Assembly: GCF_000022365.1 (NCBI RefSeq)
Contig: NC_012804.1
Location: 1,302,001 to 1,366,000, forward strand
Origin: Thermococcus gammatolerans EJ3
GTDB taxonomy: Archaea; Methanobacteriota_B; Thermococci; Thermococcales; Thermococcaceae
Direction: 5' to 3'
Length of the DNA: 64,000 nt
Shown: in pieces, positions 47,877-55,850 of the stretch
How the letters are laid out: each line of letters begins with the position of its first letter
How positions within the stretch are numbered: position 1 is the first letter of the stretch
The notes under the pieces: model-generated
What the model was told of the DNA's origin: nothing
Database searches by the model: none
The model's input: the letters and a program-made list of their open reading frames with translations, nothing else
Translations under genes and position numbers: made by a program

Positions 47877-48095
47877 ATGAAGATGAGGGTGATAGTCGAG
47901 CGGGACGTCGATAGAACTGTCAAAGAAATCCTGCCCTGGGCCACATCAGACTACCTCGAAAAGGCTATGGAGGAGAAGAAGCGGGAGATGGATGAGGTCC
48001 TGGAGATCCTTGACTCCCTGAGCCTATCCGAGGTTCCGGAGGAAATCAGGGACATCGTGAAGAGGCCCCGCTGGGAGACCCTGCTCGCGGACTGA
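47877..48095 (+). CDS. Small uncharacterised acidic protein
   Basis: A 72-residue protein (MKMRVIVERDVDRTVKEILP) predicted helical with a C-terminal EEIRDIVKRPRWETLLAD. I recognise no family; size, charge and helical tail resemble antitoxins, but no toxin gene is adjacent. TTATATAT near 47849-47856 places transcription at or just before the ATG and no ribosome-binding site is seen, so a leaderless message is likely. It sits between wtpC and the convergent moeA, ending two bases before moeA ends. Confidence 0.55.
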   Translation: MKMRVIVERDVDRTVKEILPWATSDYLEKAMEEKKREMDEVLEILDSLSLSEVPEEIRDIVKRPRWETLLAD

Positions 48096-48096
48096 A

Positions 48097-49287
48097 TCAG
48101 TACAGGATAACCTCAACCTCTTCCCCCTCTAGGTATCCTTCACTGTTCTCCGGAATCACCACGTATCCGTTGCTCTGCACCAGCGAGCTTATGAGCCCGC
48201 TACCCCGCTTTTTAATTGGTTTTGCCCTCCCGTTCTCGTACCAGACCTTCACGAACTCGTATCTTCCGAGCTGGCTGGACACCCTATCGGTGAGCGTTGC
48301 CCTGAGGCGAATTTCATAGTTCCTGGCACCGACGAGCTTCGCTAGGGCGTGCTTGACATACAGGTGAAACTGGGCAAAAACTGCAGCGGGATAGCCGCTC
48401 ATTATGAAGGCCCTCTCCCCGTAGCCTATTGGCCGGCCCGGCTTTATCGTCGTGCCGTGGAAGAGCAAACTGACGAAGCGGTGGGCAAAGTCCCTGTCGC
48501 CGAAGGCCGAACCACCCGTAACGAGAACCAGGTCGCTCTCTCTCTTTGCACGATCCACGACTTCTTTTATCAAGTCCTCGTCATCGGGAAGAATTCCATA
48601 GAAGACCGGCTCACCAAAGTAGCGCTTAACGAGACCCCTAAGCATGATCGAGTTGCTCTCAAGGATTTTACCGGCTTTTAGAGCTTCCTCGTCAAACTCC
48701 TCTATCAGCTCGTCTCCTGTGATTATTATACCCACGCGGGGTTTTCTTTTGACCTTAACTTTCTTGAAGCCAACGCTCTTCAGCAGGGCCAAATCCTGAG
48801 GTCTTAGCACCTGACCCTTCTTGAGGATCACCTCCCCGCTCTTCACGTCCTCGCCGGCAAAGGCCACGTTCTGCCCCGGAGCGACCGGGCGGAGCACCTT
48901 TATCAAATCCCCCTCCCTCTCAGCCATTTCCTGCATTAGAACCGCGTTCGCGCCTTCTGGAAGCTTCGCCCCTGTCATGAGCTTCACTGCCGTTCCCGGT
49001 TCAACCGTTGCATCGCTGACCCCACCCGCGGTTATTTCGTCGATGACTCTCAGCTCGACCGGGCTGTACTCCCTCGCCTGGAAGGTGTCCTCTGCCCTTA
49101 ACGCGTACCCATCCACCGCCGAACGATCAAAGGGAGGGCTGTCTATGGGAGAAACAACGTCCTCCGCGAGGACCCTGCCAAGGGCCTCATCCAGAGGAAC
49201 TTCTTCCACCTCTGATATTTCGTCCAGATCGTTGAGCAAGAGCTCTAAAGCCTCTCTGTACGGGGTGAGTCTTTTGAACTCCTTCAT
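48097..49287 (-). CDS. moeA: Molybdopterin molybdenum/tungsten transferase MoeA
   Basis: A 396-residue enzyme inserting molybdenum or, here probably, tungsten into molybdopterin. Domain order is as usual: N-terminal VEEVPLDEALGRVLAEDVVS with SPPFDRSAVDGYALRAED, the MoaB-like domain RVGIIITGDELIEEFDE with VTGGSAFGDRDFAHRF and IMSGYPAAVFAQFHL, and a C-terminal beta domain. GGGAGGGAGTGAG precedes ATG 49287. It follows moaB after four bases and lies next to wtpABC, joining metal uptake and insertion. Confidence 0.94.
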   Translation of the reverse strand: MKEFKRLTPYREALELLLNDLDEISEVEEVPLDEALGRVLAEDVVSPIDSPPFDRSAVDGYALRAEDTFQAREYSPVELRVIDEITAGGVSDATVEPGTAVKLMTGAKLPEGANAVLMQEMAEREGDLIKVLRPVAPGQNVAFAGEDVKSGEVILKKGQVLRPQDLALLKSVGFKKVKVKRKPRVGIIITGDELIEEFDEEALKAGKILESNSIMLRGLVKRYFGEPVFYGILPDDEDLIKEVVDRAKRESDLVLVTGGSAFGDRDFAHRFVSLLFHGTTIKPGRPIGYGERAFIMSGYPAAVFAQFHLYVKHALAKLVGARNYEIRLRATLTDRVSSQLGRYEFVKVWYENGRAKPIKKRGSGLISSLVQSNGYVVIPENSEGYLEGEEVEVILY

Positions 49288-49291
49288 ACAC

Positions 49292-49807
49292 TCACTCCCT
49301 CCCGTGCTTGAGAACGTGGCCTGCCTCCTTCAGAATGATTCCAATCCCAGTTTTGGCCGCACCGAGGCTACCCGGCAGGCAGAAAACTGCCATGGCCCTT
49401 CCGGAGCTCCGGATTACTCCAGCGGTTGCCCTCGTCATCACCGCAGCCGTTCCTATCTCCTCGTAACTCATCAGCCGGAAGATCTCACCGAAACCCGTGA
49501 GCTCCTTATCGAAGAGGGGTCTGACGCTTTCGATGGTGATGTCCCTGCTAGTTATTCCCGTTCCCCCAGAGGTAACGACAACATCCGCCCCTGCCTCAAA
49601 GGCCTCAACAATGGCGCCGATTATCGCAATCTTCTCGTCCGGAACGATCCGGTAGAGAACACACTCATGGCCGTTCTTCTGAAGTTCATCGACGAGGAAC
49701 TTCCCGCTTTTGTCTTCTTTTTCTCCCCTGCTCGCGGTGTCGCTGACTGTTATGACCGCGAACTTAAACTTCTTTGGTGCACTCCTCCGGTGCTCTTCAA
49801 CGCCCAT
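49292..49807 (-). CDS. moaB: Molybdopterin adenylyltransferase-like protein MoaB
   Basis: A 171-residue protein adenylylating molybdopterin before metal insertion. The MPT-binding motif is VVVTSGGTGITSRDITIESV with FDKELTGFGEIFRLMSYEE and AVFCLPGSLGAAKTGI following; the first strand is FAVITVSDTASRGEKED. ATG 49807 is chosen for the GGTGG five bases upstream; a longer frame to 49834 lacks support. First gene of the moaB-moeA unit. Confidence 0.93.
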   Translation of the reverse strand: MGVEEHRRSAPKKFKFAVITVSDTASRGEKEDKSGKFLVDELQKNGHECVLYRIVPDEKIAIIGAIVEAFEAGADVVVTSGGTGITSRDITIESVRPLFDKELTGFGEIFRLMSYEEIGTAAVMTRATAGVIRSSGRAMAVFCLPGSLGAAKTGIGIILKEAGHVLKHGRE

Positions 49808-49926
49808 GATACCACCGCATGATGTGGGTGTCAATGGTTAATAACGTTTACCTTGTTAAAGAGCACCGTTTAACACGCGATGCGAGATTTTTTAACCCAT
49901 TAAACGAAGATCGAACGGTGATGTCC

Positions 49927-50139
49927 ATGTTCATGGCCGAGTTCAAGCTCAAGTTTGGAGACAGAAAGTGGTACGTCAGGAGAATCGTTGAGGCTTCCTC
50001 ACTTGAGGAGGCTGAGGAGAAGGCCAGAAAATACGTCCAGCTCATGAACAGGGGAGAAGTGCTCTGGGAGCTGAGCTACGTGATAGAGGCTCAGAGACCC
50101 CTCATAATAGGCGACGAGGAGCTCAAAAAGCTGAGCTGA
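49927..50139 (+). CDS. Small conserved archaeal protein
   Basis: A 70-residue protein with beta-alpha pattern (MAEFKLKFGDRKWYVRRIVE, then ASSLEEAEEKARKYVQLMNR). I do not recognise the family; the shape is that of small domains built from a strand hairpin and one helix. ATG 49927 is preferred because GGTGAT lies six bases upstream; ATG 49921 is possible. TTTTTTAACC near 49890 is the likely TATA box. Its end overlaps the convergent asparaginase gene by 17 bases. Confidence 0.65.
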   Translation: MFMAEFKLKFGDRKWYVRRIVEASSLEEAEEKARKYVQLMNRGEVLWELSYVIEAQRPLIIGDEELKKLS

Positions 50140-51109
50140 GCTCCCCGGCGAGGTTTTTCTCCATTATCCTTCTTACTTCTTCAAGACCGTTAGTTCTGCC
50201 GAGGGCGTACATAAGCTTGACGAGCGTCGCCTCCTTCGTCATGTCTCCAGCTGGAATAACACCGGCCTCGAGGGCCCTTCTTCCCACCTCGTAGCGCCTC
50301 AAGTCAACACCGCCGTAGAGGGCCTGCGTCGTCATGACAACGGGCTTTTCACGGGCGACCCTCGAGACGGCCTCGAGGAGGTTCCGCCCGCGGTAGGGGA
50401 TTCCTCCGGCCCCGTAACCTTCGAGCACTATCCCGTGAACCTTTTCAGCAACCGCGAGAAAGACCTCCGGCGAAAGGCCTGGCGTCAGGCGAAGGTAGGC
50501 AACGTTCGGGTCTATCCTCGGGTCAAAGGACGGCTCTCCAGTAGGAAGCTCGGGCCTGTGCCGTATAACGACCTCCTCGCCCTTGATGTAGGCAATATCA
50601 GGATAGTTTATGCTCTGGAAGGCGTTGAGGCCGAGGGAGTGCACCTTTGAAACGCGCGTCCCGAGCATTATCTTGTCCATGAAGGCGACGTATATCCCGG
50701 AAAAGCCCTTCATCGCGAAGGTTAGAGCAGTTTTCAGGTTCCTCGGCGCGTCACTGTTTGGTTCCGTTATGGGGAGCATCGAGCCCGTCAGGACTATCGG
50801 AATCGGAACGTTCCTCAGCATGAAGCTCAGGGCCGAGGAGGTGTAAGCGAGCGTGTCCGTTCCGTGAGTTATGACGATTCCATCGTAGTCGTTCAGGCTC
50901 TCAAAAACAGCTTTTCCTATCGTTATCCAGTCCTCTGGCTGGATGAGCGTGCTGTCGATGTTTAGAACGTCCTTCGTGTCTATTTTAACTCCATCACCCC
51001 TTATTCCAGCGATTTCAAGGATTTCATCAACGCTCAGCGTGGCTTTGTAACCTCTCTCCGTCTTTGAGCTCGCTATCGTCCCCCCGGTGCCTATTATTAG
51101 AATCCTCAC
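50123..51109 (-). CDS. ansA: L-Asparaginase, type I
   Basis: A 328-residue asparaginase of the bacterial type I/II fold, hydrolysing asparagine to aspartate and ammonia. The first nucleophile Thr is in ILIIGTGGTIASSKTERG and the second catalytic site is DGIVITHGTDTLAYTSSAL. IVLTGSMLPITEPNSDA and LEGYGAGGIPYRGRNLLE complete the pattern and match Pyrococcus asparaginase. GTG 51109 has GGTGGTAGGA immediately upstream. GatD also shares these motifs but carries an N-terminal extension that is missing here. Confidence 0.93.
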   Translation of the reverse strand: MRILIIGTGGTIASSKTERGYKATLSVDEILEIAGIRGDGVKIDTKDVLNIDSTLIQPEDWITIGKAVFESLNDYDGIVITHGTDTLAYTSSALSFMLRNVPIPIVLTGSMLPITEPNSDAPRNLKTALTFAMKGFSGIYVAFMDKIMLGTRVSKVHSLGLNAFQSINYPDIAYIKGEEVVIRHRPELPTGEPSFDPRIDPNVAYLRLTPGLSPEVFLAVAEKVHGIVLEGYGAGGIPYRGRNLLEAVSRVAREKPVVMTTQALYGGVDLRRYEVGRRALEAGVIPAGDMTKEATLVKLMYALGRTNGLEEVRRIMEKNLAGELSSAF

Positions 51110-51195
51110 TCCTACCACCGTGTTAGGTGCGCTCGACACTTTTTAGTCTTTTTGACGAATTTTACCGGAAAAAACGTTAAAAAATTGTAGAAATG

Positions 51196-52392
51196 TCAAC
51201 GATGATCCCTGATCAGGATCATCAAGACGAAAGCCAGAAGGTTCATGAAAGCCGCGTAGAGGAAGGAGTAAGTCAGGGAATAGCTCTGCCAGAGCCAGCC
51301 CGCTATCACCGACGCAGGAAAGACAAAGACCCCAAAGACGGTGTGGTATGCCCCTATCACCGTCCCCTTTTCAAAGTCCTTCGCCAGGTCGGCCATGTAG
51401 GCCCTTGGAACTGTGTCTTCGATAGCTATATAGATACCGTAGAGAACGAACGCAAGGATAAGCGTTCCGAGTCCCCGGGCGTAGGCGAACGCCAGCGATG
51501 CGAGTGCGGAGATAAGGAAGCCCGCTGTTATCAGCGTTTTCTTGCCCACCCTGTCCGAGTAAACTCCTATCGGGTAAGCCGCGAGGGCGTACATGAGGTT
51601 AAAGAGCGCGTAGAAGGCCATCTCTCCTTTAAGGGAATATCCCAGCTCCCCGGCCTTCCAGAGGGTAAAGGCGTAGCTGTACCTGCCGAGGGCACCGACC
51701 GCTATTACCAGGAGAAACAATCGGAGACTCCGGCTTTTCAGGGCTGAGACACCGGTTATCTTCTTCTTGACTTCCCTCCCGCGATCCTTGACGAGGAAGA
51801 CGATGATCAGGAGGGACAGCAGGCCGGGAACAGCCGCGGATAGGAAGAGGTAGCGGTAGGCCCTCCCGATTTCAATCCCGCGCATCAGGTGGAGCAGTCC
51901 TATGCCGACCAGAGGCCCCGCAACTGCCCCGAGGGTGTCCATCATCCTGTGGAAGCCGAACGACTTCCCTGTCTTCCCCTTTTCGGAGGACTCCGCTATG
52001 AGGGCGTCCCTCGGGGCCGTCCTGATGCCCTTTCCAACGCGGTCGAGAACCCTTAGACTCAGGAAGTCCCACCAGTGCCTTGTAAACGCGAGGGCACCCT
52101 TAGCAAAGGTCGAGAGGGCGTAGCCAGCGAAGATGAAGGCCTTCCTCTTTTTAAACCGGTCGCTGAAGTAGCCAAAGGCCACCTTGAAGAGTGAACTGAG
52201 GCTCTCTATGGCACCCATCAGGGTCCCGCTCAGGAGCTCACCGGTTCCAAGGACGTCCGTGAGGTATTTCGGGATTACTGGGTTTATCATCTCGCTGCTC
52301 ATGTCGTTGAGGAAGCTGACCAATCCGAGGACGAAGACGTTCCAGCTTATTCCGAAGACTTTCTTTTCGGTTTTTGATCCATCTTCGGTCAT
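51196..52392 (-). CDS. MFS transporter controlled by an adjacent PadR regulator
   Basis: A 398-residue protein with 12 predicted helices. MFS motifs: FKVAFGYFSDRFKKRKAFIF in loop 2-3, RVGKGIRTAPRDALIAESSE in loop 4-5 and YPIGVYSDRVGKKTLI in the second half. The RTAPRDALIAESS element is typical of a subgroup often linked to drug or metal export; the substrate is unknown. ATG 52392 has AGGTGA five bases before it and lies one base past the padR stop, so both are one transcription unit. Confidence 0.85.
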   Translation of the reverse strand: MTEDGSKTEKKVFGISWNVFVLGLVSFLNDMSSEMINPVIPKYLTDVLGTGELLSGTLMGAIESLSSLFKVAFGYFSDRFKKRKAFIFAGYALSTFAKGALAFTRHWWDFLSLRVLDRVGKGIRTAPRDALIAESSEKGKTGKSFGFHRMMDTLGAVAGPLVGIGLLHLMRGIEIGRAYRYLFLSAAVPGLLSLLIIVFLVKDRGREVKKKITGVSALKSRSLRLFLLVIAVGALGRYSYAFTLWKAGELGYSLKGEMAFYALFNLMYALAAYPIGVYSDRVGKKTLITAGFLISALASLAFAYARGLGTLILAFVLYGIYIAIEDTVPRAYMADLAKDFEKGTVIGAYHTVFGVFVFPASVIAGWLWQSYSLTYSFLYAAFMNLLAFVLMILIRDHR

Positions 52393-52393
52393 T

Positions 52394-52693
52394 TCAATCA
52401 CCTAGGAGCTCCTTGCAAAGCTCTCTAATCTTGTTCCTGGCTTCCTCAAGAAGTTTTTCACCTTTGGGGGTCGTTGTGTACACCCGCACGCGTTTTCCGT
52501 TCCTAACTTCCGTTCTGCTTTTCAGAAGGCCCATCTCCTCCATTCTGTGGAGGAGGGGGTATATCGTTCCGGGACTGACGTTGTAGCCGTGTTTTCTGAG
52601 TTCGTCCATCATGAACTTCCCCGTCACTCCCTCCCTGCTTGCGTGGTGAAGCACGTGAATCCCCATGAAGCCCAAGAGCACGCGCCGAATCAT
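52394..52693 (-). CDS. PadR-family transcriptional regulator
   Basis: A 99-residue winged-helix protein: MIRRVLLGFMGIHVLHHASR, then GKFMMDELRKHGYNVSPGTI and YPLLHRMEEMGLLKSRTEV, the PadR recognition-helix motif, ending in a short dimerisation helix. Such proteins repress neighbouring efflux genes until a ligand binds. It precedes the MFS transporter in the same unit. GGTG lies upstream of ATG 52693. Nested palindromes cover the start region and fit autoregulation. Confidence 0.88.
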   Translation of the reverse strand: MIRRVLLGFMGIHVLHHASREGVTGKFMMDELRKHGYNVSPGTIYPLLHRMEEMGLLKSRTEVRNGKRVRVYTTTPKGEKLLEEARNKIRELCKELLGD

Positions 52694-52722
52694 ATCGGAC
52701 ACCGATATCGGAATACGATATC
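52692..52722. promoter_or_regulatory. Nested operator palindromes of padR-MFS
   Basis: Two inverted repeats share a central half-site: ATATCGG-ACA-CCGATAT (52692-52708) and GATATCG-GAATA-CGATATC (52704-52722). They lie between the probable TATA (TTTTTAAGC, about 52724-52733 on the minus strand) and the padR start codon, so binding would block transcription start. Confidence 0.65.
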
Positions 52723-52762
52723 TAAGCTTAAAAACCTGACCGTCAAAACCGGAAGTTCAGAA

Positions 52763-52822
52763 GGGGCTCGGAGGGTGTTCACTTCATCATTTCTCAGAAT
52801 GCTTGCTATTCGTCATCGCCCC
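52763..52822 (-). ncRNA. Candidate C/D-box guide sRNA
   Basis: On the minus strand: terminal stem GGGGC, C box GCGATGA (one change from consensus), guide CGAATAGCAAGCATT, D' CTGA (52797-52794), spacer GAA, perfect C' ATGATGA (52790-52784), 12-base guide AGTGAACACCCT, D box CCGA (one change), closing stem GCCCC. The five-base terminal stem closes exactly around the C and D boxes. A minus-strand TATA (TTTTTAAAGG, about 52845) lies about 25 bases before the 5' end. The degenerate C and D boxes lower certainty. Confidence 0.62.
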
Positions 52823-52882
52823 ATCCCATTACCCCTCAGCCTTTAAAAACCATCCTCCCCGTAGGTTAAGGTGGGGATTGGA

Positions 52883-53926
52883 ATGAAGGCCCCCGAGCTG
52901 GGAATAAAAATCGGCGTTCACGAGCACGGAAAGAGGAACTCGATAGCTGATTTGGGAGTTAAGGTCGGCCACACAACGCTCATCGAGGGCAGTGACGTAA
53001 GAACAGGCGTGACAGTTCTCCTTCCGCCGGTTAAGAACCCATACAGGGAGAGGCTCTTTGCTTCAACCTTCGTCATGAACGGCTTCTCCAAGCCGATAGG
53101 CTTCGTTCAAGTCAACGAGCTCGGCTACATCGAGACGCCGATAGCTTTAACCAACACGCTGAGCGTCTATACCGTCGCAAGCGCGATGATAAAGCACATG
53201 ATTGAGCTGAACCCCGATTTGAAGAGCGTCTCCCCGGTCGTTATGGAGTGCAACGACTCCTACCTCAACAACATCAGGAAGATGGCGGTTAAGGAGGAGC
53301 ACTACTTCGAGGCCGTCAAAAACGCCTCGCTGGACTTCGGGGAAGGTGCCGTTGGAGCGGGAACAGGAATGAGCGCCTTCGAGTTCAAGGGTGGGATAGG
53401 CTCCTCCTCAAGGGTCGTTGAAATAAGTGGCGAGGAATACACCGTTGCATCGCTCGTCCTTGTGAACTTCGGAAAACGGGAGGACTTAACGGTAGCTGGC
53501 GTTCCCATCGGCCTTGAGCTGAGGGACTATCCTGGAAGAGGGTCCTCCGCGAAGGGTAGCATCTCGATGGTTGTCACAACGGACGCACCACTAACCGCGA
53601 GGCAACTGAAGAGGCTCGCGAAGAGGGCAGTTGTGGGTCTCGCGAGGACGGGTGGCTACGCCTATCACGGAAGTGGCGACGTCGTCTTAGCTTTCTCGAC
53701 CGCTCAAACAGTTCCACTCGACAAAGAACCACATCCGATAGGTTTCCTGCCCGACAACGCCCTCAGCAGGCTCTTCAAGGCAACCGCTGAGGCGACTGAA
53801 GAGGCTATAATCAACGCCCTCCTGCAGGCGAAAACCGTCGAGGGCAACGGCCACGTTAGGTACGCCCTGCCGGTCGAGAAACTGCTCGAGATAATGGAAA
53901 GGTACGGGAGGCTCGAGAAGGCCTAA
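52883..53926 (+). CDS. P1/DmpA-family (S58) aminopeptidase
   Basis: A 347-residue Ntn-like aminopeptidase precursor. The start of the fold is clear (NSIADLGVKVGHTTLIEG, RTGVTVLLPP). The family cuts itself before a serine to expose the nucleophile; the matching point is EFKGGIGSSSRVVEIS, and VPIGLELRDYPGRGSSAKGS lies in the second chain. Relatives release D- or L-amino acids from peptides. ATG 52883 follows AAGGTGGGGATTGG. The TTTAAAAA element at about 52842-52848 can serve as its TATA box. Confidence 0.87.
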   Translation: MKAPELGIKIGVHEHGKRNSIADLGVKVGHTTLIEGSDVRTGVTVLLPPVKNPYRERLFASTFVMNGFSKPIGFVQVNELGYIETPIALTNTLSVYTVASAMIKHMIELNPDLKSVSPVVMECNDSYLNNIRKMAVKEEHYFEAVKNASLDFGEGAVGAGTGMSAFEFKGGIGSSSRVVEISGEEYTVASLVLVNFGKREDLTVAGVPIGLELRDYPGRGSSAKGSISMVVTTDAPLTARQLKRLAKRAVVGLARTGGYAYHGSGDVVLAFSTAQTVPLDKEPHPIGFLPDNALSRLFKATAEATEEAIINALLQAKTVEGNGHVRYALPVEKLLEIMERYGRLEKA

Positions 53927-54768
53927 ACCCTTATCTCTTCGTACTTCTTCTTCATCAGGAGCGCATCCTCCTCGATGTTTGGACTCTCGCTTATGACGAC
54001 GCCCTTAACGCGGAACTCCTTTAAAACCCTGAGCAGGTCTTCCCACTTCATGTCGCTCTCCTGGAGCGGAAGGTGCCTCTTCTCTCCCTTCTCCGTGTAC
54101 TCGATGCCGCTCATGTGAATGTGCATGTTGTCCAAAGCCTCTCTGCCGAGGCGGTCTTCAATGAAGGCCAGCATCTCACGCCACTCCTCGGCGGAGTTGC
54201 ACTTACCTCTGTTCCTCGCGTGCGCGTGGGCAAAGTCTATCGTCGGAAGAACCATTTCAAGCTCTTCACTCAGCTTCACTATCTCCTTCAAATCGCCGAA
54301 TTGGGTCGGCTTCCCTGTCAGCTCGGGCCTTATCCAAACCTTTATCCCCCTGTCCATGAGCTCCCTCTCGATTTCCTTCAGCGCATCCCTAACCCGGGTG
54401 TAAACCTTCGCAGGGTCTTGCTTCATGTAATAGCCGGCGTGAAAGACGACGCTCCAGCCACCCGCCTGATGAAGCCTCTCAGCGCTTTGAATTATCCTCC
54501 TCTTGCTGGCTTCGACCTTTGCTTTCTCGTTCGCATTGAGGTTGATGTAGTAAGGAGCGTGCGCCGTGAGCAGGACGTCGTGCTTTTTGGCGACGTATTT
54601 GATTTTCTTTGCGAGTTCCGGCTTGAGGTTAACCCCCCTGACGAACTCCAGCTCCATCGCATCTAACCCGAGGTTCCTCACGTGGATGATGCCATCTATA
54701 GTTGAGCGCTTCGGCGTTGAGAGAGGTATTCCAGCCGTTCCGAAACGCAACCTGTCAACTTTGAACAT
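53923..54768 (-). CDS. Endonuclease IV-like TIM-barrel protein (AP endonuclease family 2)
   Basis: A 281-residue barrel protein: RFGTAGIPLSTPKRSTIDGI, VLLTAHAPYYINLNA, WSVVFHAGYYMKQD, VWIRPELTGKPTQFGD, PTIDFAHAHARNRGK and NMHIHMSGIEYT. The His, Glu and Asp residues in these strands match the zinc ligands of Nfo. It should cut DNA at abasic sites, though some barrel relatives are sugar isomerases. GGTGGGAGAG precedes ATG 54768. It ends four bases inside the convergent peptidase gene. Confidence 0.82.
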   Translation of the reverse strand: MFKVDRLRFGTAGIPLSTPKRSTIDGIIHVRNLGLDAMELEFVRGVNLKPELAKKIKYVAKKHDVLLTAHAPYYINLNANEKAKVEASKRRIIQSAERLHQAGGWSVVFHAGYYMKQDPAKVYTRVRDALKEIERELMDRGIKVWIRPELTGKPTQFGDLKEIVKLSEELEMVLPTIDFAHAHARNRGKCNSAEEWREMLAFIEDRLGREALDNMHIHMSGIEYTEKGEKRHLPLQESDMKWEDLLRVLKEFRVKGVVISESPNIEEDALLMKKKYEEIRV

Positions 54769-54803
54769 CTCTCCCACCAGTTTGATTAGGGCACCCTAAC
54801 TTA

Positions 54804-55850
54804 TTAAGCTTGCTGTTCCCTCTCAAGCAAAGCCCTGAGAACTTCACTCTCCCGTTGTAGTTCCTCTTCCAGGAATTCCAACCTGTGGTGGAGTTTTTTA
54901 AGTTCGTCTTCAATCTCATGGGCCCGTCTTCTGAGGCTTTCAAGCTCCCTGAGTCTGCCGGATGACGAAGCCATTAGCTCAGCTTCCCTCTCCTTTATCC
55001 TCGAAAGCTCGGCCTTAACCATCTGAAGTTCCTCAATCTTTGCCGGAAAGTTCTTCAAAATCCAGTCGGCAGCTTTCCTGCTTTTCCCGTCAAGGTTTGA
55101 ACGGACTTTTTTGACGAGCTTCAGGAATTCCTCCGGATGCTCAACGGCATAGGAGGAATCCCGCAGGAAAGGAGCCGCTTCCGGAAGACGCATCCTTTTT
55201 AGAGGCTTCTGGAGCTTCGAGGCCTTGGAGCGTACTTCGGTTTCAAGCGTTCTGACTTTAACCTCAAGCGACTCCTTTTGGCGTGAAATCAGCTCCATCT
55301 CATCCTCGTTAGCCGGGGCCATCTCAAGCTCGGAGATGCGCTCCCCGATCTTTTCAAGCTCTTCTTCCAGTTCCAGTATTTCCTTCCTCGTTTTTTCGAT
55401 TTCCTCAAAGGTTCTACCTGGATCTACCTCCGGAAGTTTCAGCTTTGCCATCTCGGCAGAGTACTCGGTGTACAGCTCCCCCAGCTCCTTGAGAAGGCGG
55501 TTTATCTTGTAGACGTCCCTCTCGAAGATCGCCAGCAGGTACCTCCCATGACCAACGTGCAGCTTTGAGAGCTCCCCAAGCTTCCGTCCTAGGTCTTCCA
55601 TAGAGGAAACGCTTTCGAGGATCCGCCGGAGGGTTGAGACATAGGTTTTCCTTTCCCGGAGGGCGATTTTCAGGAGGTGGGGATCAACGTTTACCGGCGG
55701 TTCTTTTTTGTCGAGTTCGTCCAGACCATCGAGGATCTCACGAATCAGGACACGAACCCTCCTTAGGTACTCCTCTCGGGCCCTTCCGATTTTCTCCTCA
55801 CGCTCTGCTTTCAGAGACTCGTATCTCTTCAGAAGACCCTTCAACTCCAC
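54804..55850 (-). CDS. Long coiled-coil protein
   Basis: A 348-residue protein, mainly coiled coil (GLLKRYESLKAEREEKIGRA, LELEEELEKIGERISELEMA, RLRELESLRRRAHEIEDELK) with a helical insert around residues 210-270. It has no P-loop, so it is not an SMC or Rad50 itself. Its function is unknown. GTG 55850 is the likely start (GGTGGT upstream), lying inside the 3' end of the DUF373 membrane gene; the 53-base overlap indicates coupled translation. Confidence 0.72.
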   Translation of the reverse strand: MELKGLLKRYESLKAEREEKIGRAREEYLRRVRVLIREILDGLDELDKKEPPVNVDPHLLKIALRERKTYVSTLRRILESVSSMEDLGRKLGELSKLHVGHGRYLLAIFERDVYKINRLLKELGELYTEYSAEMAKLKLPEVDPGRTFEEIEKTRKEILELEEELEKIGERISELEMAPANEDEMELISRQKESLEVKVRTLETEVRSKASKLQKPLKRMRLPEAAPFLRDSSYAVEHPEEFLKLVKKVRSNLDGKSRKAADWILKNFPAKIEELQMVKAELSRIKEREAELMASSSGRLRELESLRRRAHEIEDELKKLHHRLEFLEEELQRESEVLRALLEREQQA

